The translations under genes were made by a program, and so were the position numbers. Below the pieces are notes generated by a model. The model worked only from the letters and a program-made list of their open reading frames with translations, was not told the DNA's origin and searched no databases. A stretch of DNA of 64,000 nucleotides from Albugo candida (lineage: Eukaryota; Oomycota; Peronosporomycetes; Albuginales). The stretch spans positions 210,813 to 274,812 of the forward strand of contig JBDOQK010000049.1 in assembly GCA_040437565.1 (NCBI GenBank), written 5' to 3'. Of the stretch, positions 1-13,100 are shown one piece after another; within the stretch, counting starts at the first letter, position 1; the number at the start of each line of letters is the position of its first letter.

Positions 1-1164
1 GATGCTACTTTATAATTCATTGAAACGGGGAGCGCAAGAAAACATTGGCGTCGAATAAGGACCGCATGAGCATTGATACACAAGAAAGATTACATTTTCA
101 GTATCACTGTAGTTGATGCATCTCTGTAAATGTCAGCCTTGACAATCTAGGAAAGTGCAATGTAGCGTAAGAAGAGTCGGGCTGAATTAGAGCTTCAGCG
201 AGGATCCTTGTGAAATTTACAAGGCAAGAGCATTTTGGTGTCGAATTCGATTGAACATGAAATGAGATAAATCCCGATATTGAGACAGTTGGATGATGCG
301 TTGACATAGAACAGGAAACGCTGAAGGCAGGGAAATCTCGTCATTCACGTACTCGGTGTGGATTGAATGAAGCCATTTCAACAGGTAGATTCTGATGTTT
401 ATAGATACATCTCAAAAACAACATGAGCAGTTATCCATAATCTCTCCCCCACCCTGCTGCTCATGATTTATTCATCAACAAGCCCCAAGACGACAAAAGA
501 AGTAAGAATTGTACATGGCCGAGTATATCGTAGGCGAGAATTACAGAGAATTCACAGCAATGTATTTAGTCGGGTATACTGAATACGCTGTCTGGTACTG
601 GAACAAAGTGAAATGTATATTAAACAGGAGATATGGCCCCAGTCGACTCCGTTTATAAACAATTACGGTAACTCTGTAGCTATCATGGAGGAGGCGGTTT
701 TGAGAACACATTGCACCAAAAAATAAACTGATACAAAGATTATTTATATCTCAATGCTATGCCAACATTAGTGGCAGCTTGTGACCTACGCTAATTACAA
801 AAGTGCAACTGCTGCCACGAAAATGTGCTTGATCTCTTCCTACCGTTTGGATCCTTTGGGTATAGCAACGCAGGAATAAATAAGCACGTATCTGCTACAA
901 TTAGTAGCAAGCTTGATCCTACCCGTTATCCACATTGTACGACGTTTGATCGATACCACGGAATATCGCTTCAGCAACGGAGCGTTAGAAAATTCAATCA
1001 CGCACATATTCGTATCTTGCCCGAGACTTGTCTAATTGCCACTGTCTACGACTGCTATCTCAAACCTAATCCGCCATCGCATCGAATTGCTTGTCGTCCG
1101 CAACCTCGAGTAGCTGCGGGTTCGTTCCAAGATGCGGAACCTGTTGTTTATCCGCAGTAGTATT
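1..1164. other. Sequence downstream of VPS35L, no recognised gene
   Basis: Nothing recognisable is encoded here. A 111-residue plus-strand ORF at 825-1160 ends just before the VPS35L stop codon. It has no motif I know, and it could be a chance ORF or part of the VPS35L 3' UTR read antisense. Confidence 0.4.
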
Positions 1165-4100
1165 TTATTCCAAGAAATCGCACGCATCTATGAGCGTGGC
1201 CAGTCGTCCCATTACTACCGCTCGCTTTTGATGCAAGGATAAGTCACCAGTATCCTCCGCTTCTCTTTCAAGTTGATGTGGATCATGCTTGGATCTCGCA
1301 TGTGACAGCAAATTCCCTAGTTGGATTAAAACGGCTTCCTCCAATGCCTTCAATCCACTAGTGGGATCAGATTCCGTTGGAGGTGCCCTGTGTCGTGGGC
1401 ACGATACCAATTCAAGTGCCTGCCACAACTTACTCACAATATGTAACATTCTGAGCGTAAGTGATGCGGAGAGTACCACATCGTCACTGGTGCCAATGAT
1501 CGAGTTCGATTCCCAAGTAAGAAACGGCGTAATGAGGACGATGCATTCCATAGCCAGCTTTACCTTCAAGGCTAAATTCTCCAAAGTATATTTTCTGTCA
1601 GGACTCGTGATCCATATTTCCAATTCGGTGATGATCCTCCGTAAGCAATCAGTAAACTTTGCCCGTGCAGTCGTAAGGAAGTTATCGTTGCCACTATAAA
1701 GAATATTGTTAGAATCTACACCATTGATTTTGTCTGGAGGTTGACGCTGTCCCCATAATCCAAACAATTGAGTAAAAAGCAGTCGAAATCGAATTCGTAA
1801 TACTTCGACCATAAATTTAGAGTCAAATTTGGACTCCGTCGATTGTATTCGTATATTTGCGAGCATCTTATCATCTTCTGGTTCGCTTTCAGCCCATTCG
1901 TTTGGAAATAGCCGATCAAACAGGAGATGATACAATGCTGAAACATAGTAAAATGGATCGTCGTCTTTGACAGAAGGAACGTATGCTATGATACTAACGA
2001 GACATTGCACATAATGTATAAATCCACCATCCGAAACGGTGTCGTGACTTTGTAAGTAGGACCTAAAGTGAAAACCGTCATTCAAAGCCATTGAAACCTT
2101 TCCACATTCTATCAACTGCTTGTAGTGTTCTTTTACATCATACAAGAGTACACTAGCTTTCGTCTCAGCAATTTGCCGAATCGCAGATTTGAGAAATCCA
2201 TCTAATTGAGATAAACAATTCCTTACTAACGCGGCATTTGCCCCAAGTGTATACAATCCCATTTTGTAGATGTCCAATTTCGGCTCTAAGAACGTCGAAA
2301 TGGAAGGAATTGTGATATATGCATGAGCAAGGCATGACTTGATGAATTCAGCCTCTTGTCGCTCGATAGTTGTGGTCGGTGTCTTCGTCCTTTCTGTACT
2401 GCGGGGTCGAAAAGTTTGGGCCGTCAAAATAAGCACACATTTCGATAATATCGCTTTGACAGGCTCCAACTTGTAGAATGCACGACGGCAATCGGTGTAG
2501 AGTTGCAGTAACGCACCTCTTTCATCAACAACAAAACTTTCGCGGAGTGGAGTAAGACCACACAATGAGGTCTCGTGCAGCACGCCCAATCTCATTATAA
2601 ACTTGCAAATATCTGTCGATGCCTCATTGAATTCCGATTGAGTGCCAAGATTATCAAGGGAATCATGAATACGGCAGCATAGGACGAATAACGTGCGTGC
2701 TACCGCTGCCTGTGGACCAGCCACATGAAGTCGAATTTGACCGTTGGCCGAGCTATGGCTCGTAGGTGTAGGTCCAACGAATGCATGCAACACTTTCTTC
2801 GATACACCAACACTAGTTTCCTGCTTGAACAATCCCAATAAAGTCTATTCCATACTAATCAGTAAGAAGCAATTGACAAAGTAAGTCGTACCAGAAACTC
2901 GAGCGAGGGAATTACAACAGCAAAATACTCCTTTTGCTTCCTTGCCTCGCAAACGACATGTTCGATTACAGCACTTAATTGATGGTAGGTCGACTCATTG
3001 AATTTCTCTGGTGAAATATCATTCAACTTTCGCGATATATCTTGGAGCAGGATTTGGGCTTCTAAAGGCTAAACATCATGCTCAGAAGTGACAACAAATG
3101 TGAGTACGATAATTCTTACCGAAAAGTGTGTGACAATCAGTTGCATGTACGCTGCTCCGCATTCCATATACTCATCCAGTTCAGATACTTCGCTAACTGT
3201 TTTCCATGTAGTATTCAGAAAATATAGCAAGGACCTGCGATCGATTGAATCTGATTCTTTTTTTGCTAATTTGTGTGCCAGGACCGCATACAAATGACTC
3301 TTTGAAAAGTTAGACGGGCTTGAAGTACGAATAAGCTGGCAGATCTCTCGACAAGTTTTGTCGTCGTACGGTTCCACTCCAAATGCATCGATCAAGTGCT
3401 TTAAAACCATTGAATTGCCACAAGTTTCTTTATAATGAGCCAATAATTCATAAAAAATGCTTTGGTCAGGTGACACTGAAGCTGCATAACGGAAAAGCCA
3501 TTTTATCGCTGGTGAATGTAATTCCAGCAGCTTCTCTTCGGTCCATTGTTCAAAAATTTTGGATTCAGGATTCATCGTCGGTTGATGCTTCTCAATCCAT
3601 TCGTTCAACTGGTGAGTCCGAAAATAGCGGAGACTGAGAAGGTAGTCAGACAAAGTAGTCAGAATCACATTTTTTGAAAACACTTTCATCAAATTTGAGG
3701 CGGATAGTATCAGATACAGACGGGCGTAAACTGCTACCAAAGGATTGGCTACACCTCTATGACAATTTGAGAATGTTAGCAGCGCCCAAACATAATACGA
3801 TCCGGTAGAGGTACCTGATCATATTGGAGAGCCGTAAAATGATAAGCTCGTAATCTCCATTCGACAGGTATCGATAGCATTGCAGTAGAGCTATTTCTAT
3901 ATAGCTGAAGAAAACGAAACGTACAAAATATGATAACAAATGCAAAATGAGATACACTGACATGCGTGGTAGGAGTTCTCGGATACATGCGGTCTTGTAA
4001 AACCAGTTTCGACATGTTTCCATTGCTTGTACGTTGATGTCTGTAGACGAGAAACCTTTAGGTAACGAGAAGGAAGCCAATAGTTGACCGGATTCATCAC

Positions 4101-5465
4101 TACAAGCTCGCTCTCTGATTCGATCAAAAACGAGCTGTCCAAATTTGTCAAGAATCGTGCTCACGAGTACAAAAGCGCTCGGGTACAACTCCGGGCTAGT
4201 GTCAGCATCTTTTAGAATTTTCACGGCCTTGATCGTTACTCGCAAAGCTTCAACTTTTTGCTTCCTTTGCCACGTTTGAATCAGTTGCTCCTTCATTGTA
4301 CTGATCTTTGCGATGTATTCTGCTTGTGAGAGTTCCACGAGTTGATCCAACTCCCCTAGCGATTCAGATAAATGTGGATTTTGTTCAGGATTGAGTGCAA
4401 GTCTTCTAGCATCTAGGAACTGAAGTCTATCTTTGGCACGTTTGATCACAGGTACGTTCTCACTGACATTCTGGCTATTTGTGTTCTGTGATGCAGCTGG
4501 ATTGCTCATAAAAAACTCACCTATGGTCATCACCAAGTGTTAAGCCAATTTGGTCATATATGAGTATAGTGTAATGACTGATACCTGGATGATCAGACTC
4601 GCTTAGATCCATCATGTACTAGAATCACGCATTATCCATGTGTTCGCGAGTGAATATGCGATAAAGGAACATACCGGTCTGATTTTGAACGTTAGTTTCT
4701 GAGTCACACGAAGTATTACATCAGCATTTCTGTGCCAGTCATCCAATAGAGTTGGTTCGATTAGACCCAAGTGACCAGGATCCTTTTGTAAATGTGCAAT
4801 ACACTGCGAGGTTTGACTGTTGTTATCCGGTTCGCTGTGTTTTTTATCGTTGTACCCAGTCGGAGCAGTTGCGCCAAGCGGATCGATTTCTCCTTTATTT
4901 AGCGATACGAGCTCATTTAACCGGTTTTTATCCCCTTCAGCGGGATTTGATTGTATCTGACGAGTCAGTGCCGATTGAGATGGTGTTTTTAATTCATGTG
5001 ACGAAGTTGGACAATCGACATAAAAAAATGATTTTCTAGCGCCTTGAAGTATTTCAGTGGGTGTTTAAGTTGCGATTCGCATTTTGCTGTATTATGTTTG
5101 CATAACGAGTTCATTTTTGCATATCTATTCAATGGGACGANNNNNNNNNNNNNNNNNNNNNNNNNNNNNNNNNNNNNNNNNNNNNNNNNNNNNNNNNNNN
5201 NNNNNNNNNNNNNNNNNNNNNNNNNNNNNNNNNNNNNNNNAGTCAGTGCCGATTGAGATGGTGTTTTTAATTCATGTGACGAAGTTGGACAATCGACATA
5301 AAAAAAATGATTTTCTAGCGCCTTGAAGTATTTCAGTGGGTGTTTAAGTTGCGATTCGCATTTTGCTGTATTATGTTTGCATAACGAGTTCATTTTTGCA
5401 TATCTATTCAATGGGACGATAGATTTTTCATCGAAAATCTCTCGCAACGATGCATGCTTCGTCAT
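1165..5465 (-). CDS. VPS35L (C16orf62-like), Commander/retriever subunit, 7 exons
   Basis: VPS35L is the VPS35-like scaffold of retriever, which recycles membrane cargo from endosomes together with the CCC complex. I read seven exons on the minus strand: 5465-4675, 4618-4585, 4520-3962, 3904-3815, 3756-3120, 3068-2892 and 2844-1165. All introns are short and GT-AG. After one copy of the gap-flanking repeat (4963-5140) is dropped, the frame gives about 1229 residues; human VPS35L has 963. Segments that resemble human VPS35L as I remember it include HPLKYFKALE and DPLGAT in exon 1, RELLPRIYIE across the exon 3/4 junction, SNMIRGVANPLVAVYAR across the exon 4/5 junction, and VDSNNILYSGNDNFL in exon 7. 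The start at 5465 is the first ATG of that frame; an upstream exon cannot be excluded. Only the right-hand copy of the repeat, with one extra A in a homopolymer, keeps the frame. Confidence 0.9.
4963..5419. other. 100-N gap with duplicated contig ends inside VPS35L exon 1
   Basis: The gap at 5141-5240 has the same roughly 178 bp on both sides (4963-5140 and 5241-5419). The copies differ by one base in an A-run (7 against 8). This is an assembly overlap and not a tandem duplication. Confidence 0.9.
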
Positions 5466-6519
5466 TCCACTGTATCTGCATCAGGAACCCAGAACTGAGG
5501 GTATCGTGGATTATTTAATATCCAAGAATATCGATTAATACAGTGCCCGCGATCAGATGGTAATTCCAATGACCCACCACCGAGATAACACTTACTTACA
5601 TGACTGAAAGTCGGTGATCGATATCTCATAACGGCACAACCGAGCGGTTCTGACAGGATGAATGACAAGAGAGCCAAGCAACAGAAGAGAGCAATAATTT
5701 GACCTGTAAGTAGAGCAGTGATAAAAACGCACCTCAGCAAAGCGTCATGTTTCGCGCTTTTTTGTCAATCTTACGTAAGAAATCCTTCGAATGCTTGTCT
5801 TCGACAGCCCATCAGGTAAATCAATGAATAAAAGACCAAGCAACTGCTTGTGAAAAAACCAATGCCACTCATGTCTAACATAAACTGCTTCTTAGATACT
5901 ATACGCCACAGAAACATTTCTGCATGCCCACAGATCAGAATACTTGTCGTCCGCCTATAGCTTTCTTTGTTTCTTGATAAGTAGCTGCACGAACGTACAT
6001 GCTGCTAATCCCTAAACAAGAAACAAGGGTTTTGAGCTGCTTGTATATCTAAAACGGTGCGAGCAGAGCGCTATGTGCGTCAAAGAATAAGTGTGCCGCA
6101 AAGACACACGCAAGTGCTGTCGAATGGTATATAAGACGGCAGCACTGCTCAAATCAGAACAGCTCGCGGGGATCTACGCTAAGGCTCTATCTTAAATGTA
6201 GTAGCTGGCATTGTAGGGGTGAAGTAGCGTCAGATTTCCGGCTACTCTATCTCTCCTTCCATGTCGGCGAAATCGTAGGAATGTCAAATAGATTCTAACA
6301 AGGAAATGTAGGATTTTGAAAGTTACGAGAGCAAGGGTAAGATGAGACGGAAGCGAGGCACCTGGACTCCATCACTTATATTCTTGTGGTCAACAAAGCG
6401 ATCTCAAGCTCACCGATTTCAAGTATACAGTAGAAAATAGTTTGATCAGTTTGTAGCTGTGATGCGAGTTCTATAAATCCGATTGATCTATCGACATGTT
6501 ACCTTTCGTACACATTATC
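5466..6519. other. Upstream region of VPS35L, no gene recognised
   Basis: This stretch lies 5' of the minus-strand VPS35L start and should hold its promoter. A minus ORF at 5462-5740 has no recognisable content. A TATA-like stretch lies near 6128. I see nothing else. Confidence 0.35.
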
Positions 6520-6522
6520 TCA

Positions 6523-8069
6523 TCATTTCTTTTTCTGATGACGATCGAACCTCTCCGAAAGATACTTTACCAACATGAAGAATTTCGTACTTGGATCAAG
6601 AAAACCTGTCTCGCAATTGACTTTTCTTCGGCGATTTGAGTTTGCTTCTAGAAAATCCCAAATTGGGGTTTTTCGCAGGCGTACTAGCCCAAGTTTACTG
6701 TGTTGACCTGGTGTGAAGCTCAAATAAGCCGAAGAAAACGCCAATGAGAATCATTGCGTAGGTAGACGAAAACGTCCGTGAACACCCACGAGAAGCCCTT
6801 GTTGCATTGGACCATGGCCTATTCTCGTGCTCCTGATTTGACCATATTTGGTCGGGAACATCCGGCCAAGTATTTGGGCATTCCGTTTGGCTAGACTCCG
6901 ACTCATTGAATGTATGTATTAATTATGGACGAGCGTCCTTATGATAGGTTTGCTGTATGGTTACAACTTGCGAGTACTACCCGTGGCCGATTAATAATTT
7001 CGTAGACGATGATTCATCACGTTTGTGGCATCACACTATGCGAGTAAACATACAAGAAGAGACTCTTCTACAGTGGCAATCGATTCTGGACCGTTCAGTG
7101 CTTTGTCGGAAACACGAATAAAGACAAAAACACGTTTATTTGACCAACGAGGAGTTTTGATATATTCGTCAACAGGATGGTGGGCAACAGATTCAATATT
7201 GGTGGGCCAATTGACGCTACAGTACAACCGACTGTTCCTTCGTGTTGAACAAGTGTACCACTTATCCAACCCCACTTACGACCACACAAGCCGATGGAGT
7301 GAAGCATTACAATCTCACATATGAATGCTCTACAACGTCATCAATACTACATGGTTCAACGGATCTTGTACCACTACCACCACGAGCTACATTATGAAGC
7401 TACCACTCGTAGTTCGAGTGCGTAAAAGTTTGATACAACCTTGACATGCAATTGCACCACATGAAATATTTGGCATTCATTCGCCGCAGCCTCTGAGACC
7501 AGCTGTCTCCAAGACATTTGTAGGTATTTCGACACATGGTATACAAAGGACGCGTTCGTCGACCAATATTACGACGATGAAGTGGTCCAAACATCGGATA
7601 TGACTGAATAGAAGCTGCTGGGTCAGCTTCGCAATAAAGCAACGTAGATACTACAGCTTACCACCTCGTTTGGTGTCATCACTTGTACGTGAGAGTGCAA
7701 GCCCGGCAATAAAAAACCATTTTTTACAGCTTACCGCGCTTTCACTCTCATGGCTCGTCTTGAAACCTTCCGAAACACTAATCATCGCGGAGAGATCGGA
7801 CACAATAGATATAGAACGGGTCCGAACATTAATGGCTACATCAAGGTGTCTTTAAAAAACATGTCTTACCGATTTTGAAGGTTTTACATTTCCTTTGAAA
7901 CTTCGAATGATGCCAGTTTGTCTCAGTCTCGGGCTTTGTAGGACACCCAGTCCGACATCTTATTGTGCTCTCAGCCTTCTTCTGGCACAATCGAATCCGA
8001 TCAACATCTCTTTCTCGAGTGCGATCATGCAGAACAATTATGGCTGGAGCTACTTCCTGATTGAATAAG
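6523..8069 (+). mobile_element. LINE (non-LTR retrotransposon) remnant, RT end to zf-RVT
   Basis: At about 6530 the plus strand encodes FLFLMTIEPL followed by a YQHEEF-like stretch, nearly the same as the RT fragment at 22.5 kb. At 7957-8067 it encodes a zf-RVT-like finger: CSQPSSGTIESDQHLFLEC followed by DHAEQLW and a stop. The segment between (about 7025-7324) is partly open. The copy is 5'-truncated and carries several frameshifts and stops, so it is inactive. It belongs to the same family as the pieces at 22.2-22.7 kb and 29.4 kb. Confidence 0.7.
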
Positions 8070-8814
8070 TTTTCACCTCCAAGGGGAAAAGATGTTTGAT
8101 CCTCATGAGTTGCTTATCTCGTACCTTCCACTCTATGTTACTGAACCTATCACAGAGCCCCCGATCTTAATCGACATCCCGCTTCTTGAATGAAATGTTC
8201 CGAGGCACCACATCAGAAACAGTATGGGCAACAAGATTTTGTTTCATAAAAATGCAAATATGAACCGAAGAGATGCAGTCAGCAAGTTTACTGACTGGCG
8301 CAATATATTGTTCGCTCTCGCCAGTAATGAGGAAAGATAGACAATCAGCTGTTTTGACTAGATTCGTGTCAGCCGAGACAAGATCCTCTCTTTCTGTCAC
8401 CAATGCCCATTTTCCGTCTTCTTAAACCAAAGCTTCTCAATTTTCGCTTTGGAGAAAGCCAGATCTCATCTATATAAAATCAGGGAGCACTGGAACACTG
8501 AAAGAGGTAGAGGCTAAACATCAATGCATTTTAAAGCAGCACCAACTTCAAACTGTAAATAACAATGCCGCATGAGGAATGGAGAGTAAATCATGTTCAC
8601 GTCATGAAGTATGTACTAAGTTTGTAGCATGAATCTGACCAGATATATGAAAAAAGTGAAGAATTGTGCCTTGTGTTACTTACAATGCTAGCGACGAGAA
8701 GTTTCGATTCCAAAGCTGGAGATATCTCATTTTTGAAGGTACCCTGATCCCGAATACGCAACAACATTATAGATAAGACTTATGGTAAGCACAATAGCAA
8801 TTCAGCAAACGGCT
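8070..8814. other. Spacer, no gene recognised
   Basis: A 78-residue minus ORF at 8167-8403 has no recognisable motif. The rest is noncoding as far as I can see and lies between a LINE remnant and a dispersed repeat. Confidence 0.35.
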
Positions 8815-9057
8815 CAGTTGAAGGTGTCTATATTACTAGAATTAGACTGACTTCTCTAGTTGCCTAGGCTATCTTAAATAACATATATACATATAAAAAA
8901 CGCTTCGTGAAATACCTGTGAGAGATGATAATATGTCTTCTCGTTGATAATCTCGTATCGTAATAGCCTCAGCACCCTTAATACGAGACTGTGTCGAGCT
9001 TGTAAATGCTGTAAAGTTGTAAGGTTGTAAAAATGGTCCGAAAGTACCGTGTTGTCC
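8815..9057 (-). repeat. Dispersed repeat, about 240 bp, inverted copy
   Basis: Read on the minus strand this matches 21825-22075 over about 240 bp. It includes the shared end GATAGCCTAGGCAACTAGAG and a segment about the triple TTACAA/CTTTACAA motif. Shorter copies of the same end lie at 22765-22850 and 63130-63220 (inverted), with a weak one near 30890-30960. The family is unknown. It abuts MULE sequence in two places. Confidence 0.75.
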
Positions 9058-9516
9058 NNNNNNNNNNNNNNNNNNNNNNNNNNNNNNNNNNNNNNNNNNN
9101 NNNNNNNNNNNNNNNNNNNNNNNNNNNNNNNNNNNNNNNNNNNNNNNNNNNNNNNNNCTGTACTTTGCCCATCCAAGATCTACAGAGATGGCTCGAGGTC
9201 AGAATGAGATTATTCTGGTGGATGCCACACACAAGACAAATGCTGAAGCTTCCGTTGCTGCACCTCGTCGGGTGCTCGTCAATCTAAAAACATTTTTATC
9301 GCATTTGTTTTCATGACGAACGAGAGTAAATCCTCATACTTTTCAGCAATAAACTTCTTTCGATCGATCCATGGGGACGAATCTCCTCCGTAATGTTTTG
9401 TCGGTGATCGCGAGCTGGCGCTAACTTCAAGAATTCAAGAACACTTCCCTACTTCCCAAATTCTATTATGTGTAGGGCATGTAAAGAGGGGATTGCTATT
9501 ACCAACCCAGCTTTTC

Positions 9517-10342
9517 GCTATTTCCACCCACCACGTGACTTTTTGAACAATCAGATTACGGCGTTATCTCCACCTACATTTTTTACTATTTCCACCCACC
9601 TTTTTATGATATGGGCACTTCTCAAAGAAGTGAATGGTAGAACCACCCTGGATGCGTATAATCTGCCATAAACGGCCTGACTCCAGGTGTATTGAAAATT
9701 GGCTATGCGTGTCGCATCCGTAAGAGATATTGTAGAGTACCCTTTTCAGTACAAAGAATTTCACTAGAGCTTTCGCAAACGTTCACTCAATTGCACCACA
9801 GGGCACTTCGGAATTCAGTCGATGCGTACAAGCGGTATAGCGGTACAAAGATGGCAAGTCCACTAAAACAGCTACGTGCAACATCTACAAACGATAGCCC
9901 ATCCCATAACGGTACAACCGCAGGGCGTCTGTGCGCTTGAAAACTGGCATAAGCAAGTTACAAATGTTCTACAAGTTATTTTAATTTTTGCTCGTGTCAG
10001 AGATATACGGCAAAAGACCGCTGTCGTTATCAGTCCAATTCTCAGACCAGACTGAACGTATTTTCAAATTCCAAAGACTCTCTCGCAAGATGTAGTATAT
10101 ATAGACGATAGATGATGGCGATCTGTAAATGCGTACTTTACTGTCTGCGAACGACGCGGTACAAGAAAAGCATGATAAATCTAGCCGATCTAGAATTGGG
10201 ATCCTAGAAAGGTGTGCAACTATGGGTTCTGATACCTTCGATCAGCATGCAGGACTGTGAAACTGTAGCCATACAGAAAAGTTGACTGGAAATAAAGCCG
10301 TAATCTGATTGGTCAAAAAGTCACGTGGTGGGTGGAAATAGC
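9517..10342. mobile_element. Non-autonomous TIR element nested in the MULE
   Basis: Inverted termini of 46 bp lie at 9517-9562 and 10297-10342. They begin GCTATTTCCACCCACCACGT and differ at only one position. The 826-bp unit interrupts the MULE coding sequence between the part encoding LCVGHVKRG and the part encoding AIMYAKTEGSFDELW. A clear target-site duplication was not found. A partial second copy of the terminal motif lies near 9587. A MITE or a deleted MULE-type element fits best. Confidence 0.7.
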
Positions 10343-12617
10343 AATTCTCTATTGAAAAAATGTAATGCATATTTCCAAAAAAAGTAGAATGGACAGCTTC
10401 TATGAAGGAATGGAGGGCAATCATGTATGCAAAAACAGAAGGCTCCTTCGATGAACTATGGAAACGTTTCGAATACATGTAGACAATGCAATCATCAACT
10501 ACATTGTCAAAACATGGATTCCCTACAAAGAAATGTTTGTTGCAGCTTGGACTGACCGTAGAACGCATTTTGGTCACACTACAACCTCGCGCGGTGAAAG
10601 TGCTCACCACATGCTCGAGCAATACATGCCAACTAGCATGAACAACCTTATTTCGTGATGCGAAGAATTATACCTAGCTATTGATAATAATCTTATAGAG
10701 CAAGATGTGTCCCGACAATGTCAACAAATCAGAATATGCAACTATGCACAGCCAGCACCTCAAGATATGATTTTTCAGGATTTCGATTTGGAAATTTTTC
10801 ATTCTGCACAAAATAAAATCGAGGAACAGTTAATAGTTGCCGCCAGCCACAAAGAAACAACGAAGACGTATGCTCTGGTGTATTTCGCTTCATGTGGGGT
10901 CTTCCCTGTAAGCACAAACTGCGTCAATACATGCGTCAATACCTGCGTCAAAAGCAAAACTTGCAAATGAGCTACATCCATCCGCATTGGCACTTGGCAA
11001 AGCCCAACCAACTAAGTCCTTTTCTATTGCAGCCAGCCAGAAGTCTTCCGATGTTACGTGATCAAGTGCCACCTGCTTTGGGGGCTCACCAGACCATCAG
11101 CAGGCTACGACACTCGACGAATTTCGGACACTTTCGCAATAAATGCCAAAACTTTGCAGGAGCCAGTAATTGTGTGCCGTAGAGGGAGGACGCGCCAACA
11201 AAATGGATCGACGCAATTTATCTNNNNNNNNNNNNNNNNNNNNNNNNNNNNNNNNNNNNNNNNNNNNNNNNNNNNNNNNNNNNNNNNNNNNNNNNNNNNN
11301 NNNNNNNNNNNNNNNNNNNNNNNTGTGCGCTTGAAAACTGGCATAAGCAAGTTACAAATGTTCTACAAGTTATTTTAATTTTTGCTCGTGTCAGAGATAT
11401 ACGGCAAAAGACCGCTGTCGTTATCAGTCCAATTCTCAGACCAGACTGAACGTATTTTCAAATTCCAAAGACTCTCTCGCAAGATGTAGTATATATAGAC
11501 GATAGATGATGGCGATCTGTAAATGCGTACTTTACTGTCTGCGAACGACGCGGTACAAGAAAAGCATGATAAATCTAGCCGATCTAGAATTGGGATCCTA
11601 GAAAGGTGTGCAACTATGGGTTCTGATACCTTCGATCAGCATGCAGGACTGTGAAACTGTAGCCATACAGAAAAGTTGACTGGAAATAAAGCCGTAATCT
11701 GATTGGTCAAAAAGTCACGTGGTGGGTGGAAATAGCAATTCTCTATTGAAAAAATGTAATGCATATTTCCAAAAAAAGTAGAATGGACAGCTTCTATGAA
11801 GGAATGGAGGGCAATCATGTATGCAAAAACAGAAGGCTCCTTCGATGAACTATGGAAACGTTTCGAATACATGTAGACAATGCAATCATCAACTACATTG
11901 TCAAAACATGGATTCCCTACAAAGAAATGTTTGTTGCAGCTTGGACTGACCGTAGAACGCATTTTGGTCACACTACAACCTCGCGCGGTGAAAGTGCTCA
12001 CCACATGCTCGAGCAATACATGCCAACTAGCATGAACAACCTTATTTCGTGATGCGAAGAATTATACCTAGCTATTGATAATAATCTTATAGAGCAAGAT
12101 GTGTCCCGACAATGTCAACAAATCAGAATATGCAACTATGCACAGCCAGCACCTCAAGATATGATTTTTCAGGATTTCGATTTGGAAATTTTTCATTCTG
12201 CACAAAATAAAATCGAGGAACAGTTAATAGTTGCCGCCAGCCACAAAGAAACAACGAAGACGTATGCTCTGGTGTATTTCGCTTCATGTGGGGTCTTCCC
12301 TGTAAGCACAAACTGCGTCAATACATGCGTCAATACCTGCGTCAAAAGCAAAACTTGCAAATGAGCTACATCCATCCGCATTGGCACTTGGCAAAGCCCA
12401 ACCAACTAAGTCCTTTTCTATTGCAGCCAGCCAGAAGTCTTCCGATGTTACGTGATCAAGTGCCACCTGCTTTGGGGGCTCACCAGACCATCAGCAGGCT
12501 ACGACACTCGACGAATTTCGGACACTTTCGCAATAAATGCCAAAACTTTGCAGGAGCCAGTAATTGTGTGCCGTAGAGGGAGGACGCGCCAACAAAATGG
12601 ATCGACGCAATTTATCT
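9930..12617. other. 100-N gap with 1294-bp duplicated flanks
   Basis: The gap is 11224-11323. Bases 9930-11223 and 11324-12617 look identical throughout. All ORFs at 10242-11182 therefore reappear at 11636-12576. I read this as unmerged overlapping contigs. Confidence 0.9.
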
Positions 12618-12730
12618 GAGTTTGGATATGTGAAACCCAAGGAAAACCCAAAAACGTTTATGCAGAGCTTGTGGTGAAGTAGGGTACCACTCGGACTTTA
12701 AGAAGTGCAAGAGTAAAATTAAATAGGGAA

Positions 12731-13100
12731 TTCCACTATGTATCTTAGCTAGAAGCAATAATATAGTCACGCTATCGATGAATCATGTTGTTTTACACAA
12801 ACTAGCCAATCAGATATGTTTTGTCTGTGGCAATATTAAAAACGTGTGTGGGAATAGCGAAAAAGATCGATGCATCACACACATTAGCCAATCATATTAG
12901 TTTACACGAATTAGCGAATCAAATGTGTTTTGCCGATTGCATCAGCCAAAACGTCTGTGGCAATAGTCACACCCGACCTGTAATTAATATTTTTGCGGCC
13001 AAATTGAAGAATCATCAAACATACAACGTCAACGTATACAAGTTGCGTAATCTTAATAATATTCCAACAGCTTTTTCTCCAATCACATATCACATTCAAT
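12731..13100. repeat. Short degenerate repeats with an 'AGCCAATCA' core
   Basis: Three diverged units at about 12795-12965 combine TTACACAAACTAGCCAATCA-like sequence with GTCTGTGGCAATA. A related unit lies inverted at about 63257-63330. No coding content was recognised. Confidence 0.45.

Larger units (their letters stand above)
9158..12730 (+). mobile_element. MULE (Mutator-like) DNA transposon remnant
   Basis: Pieces occur in the order expected of a MULE transposase. The DDE start is ILVDATHKTN at about 9212. It is followed by a FVFMTNES-like stretch and a ridge like DRELAL...LCVGHV at 9400-9480. The C-terminal part is VKTWIPYKEMFVAAWTDRR, then HFGHTTTSRGESAH (10506-10620). A SWIM-like GLPCKHKL follows at about 10896, and a CX2CX5HX5C knuckle (CRACGEVGYHSDFKKC) at about 12664. 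The frame is broken many times, so this is a dead copy. A TIR element is inserted in it, and 9930-11223 is repeated at 11324-12617 by an assembly overlap. Confidence 0.8.

Noticed and set aside
4752-5039. 95-residue plus-strand ORF
   Set aside because: It is antisense to VPS35L exon 1, whose minus frame matches the family.
10242-12576. Apparent tandem paralogues (identical ORF sets 1394 bp apart)
   Set aside because: They are the two flanks of a 100-N gap, an unmerged contig overlap.
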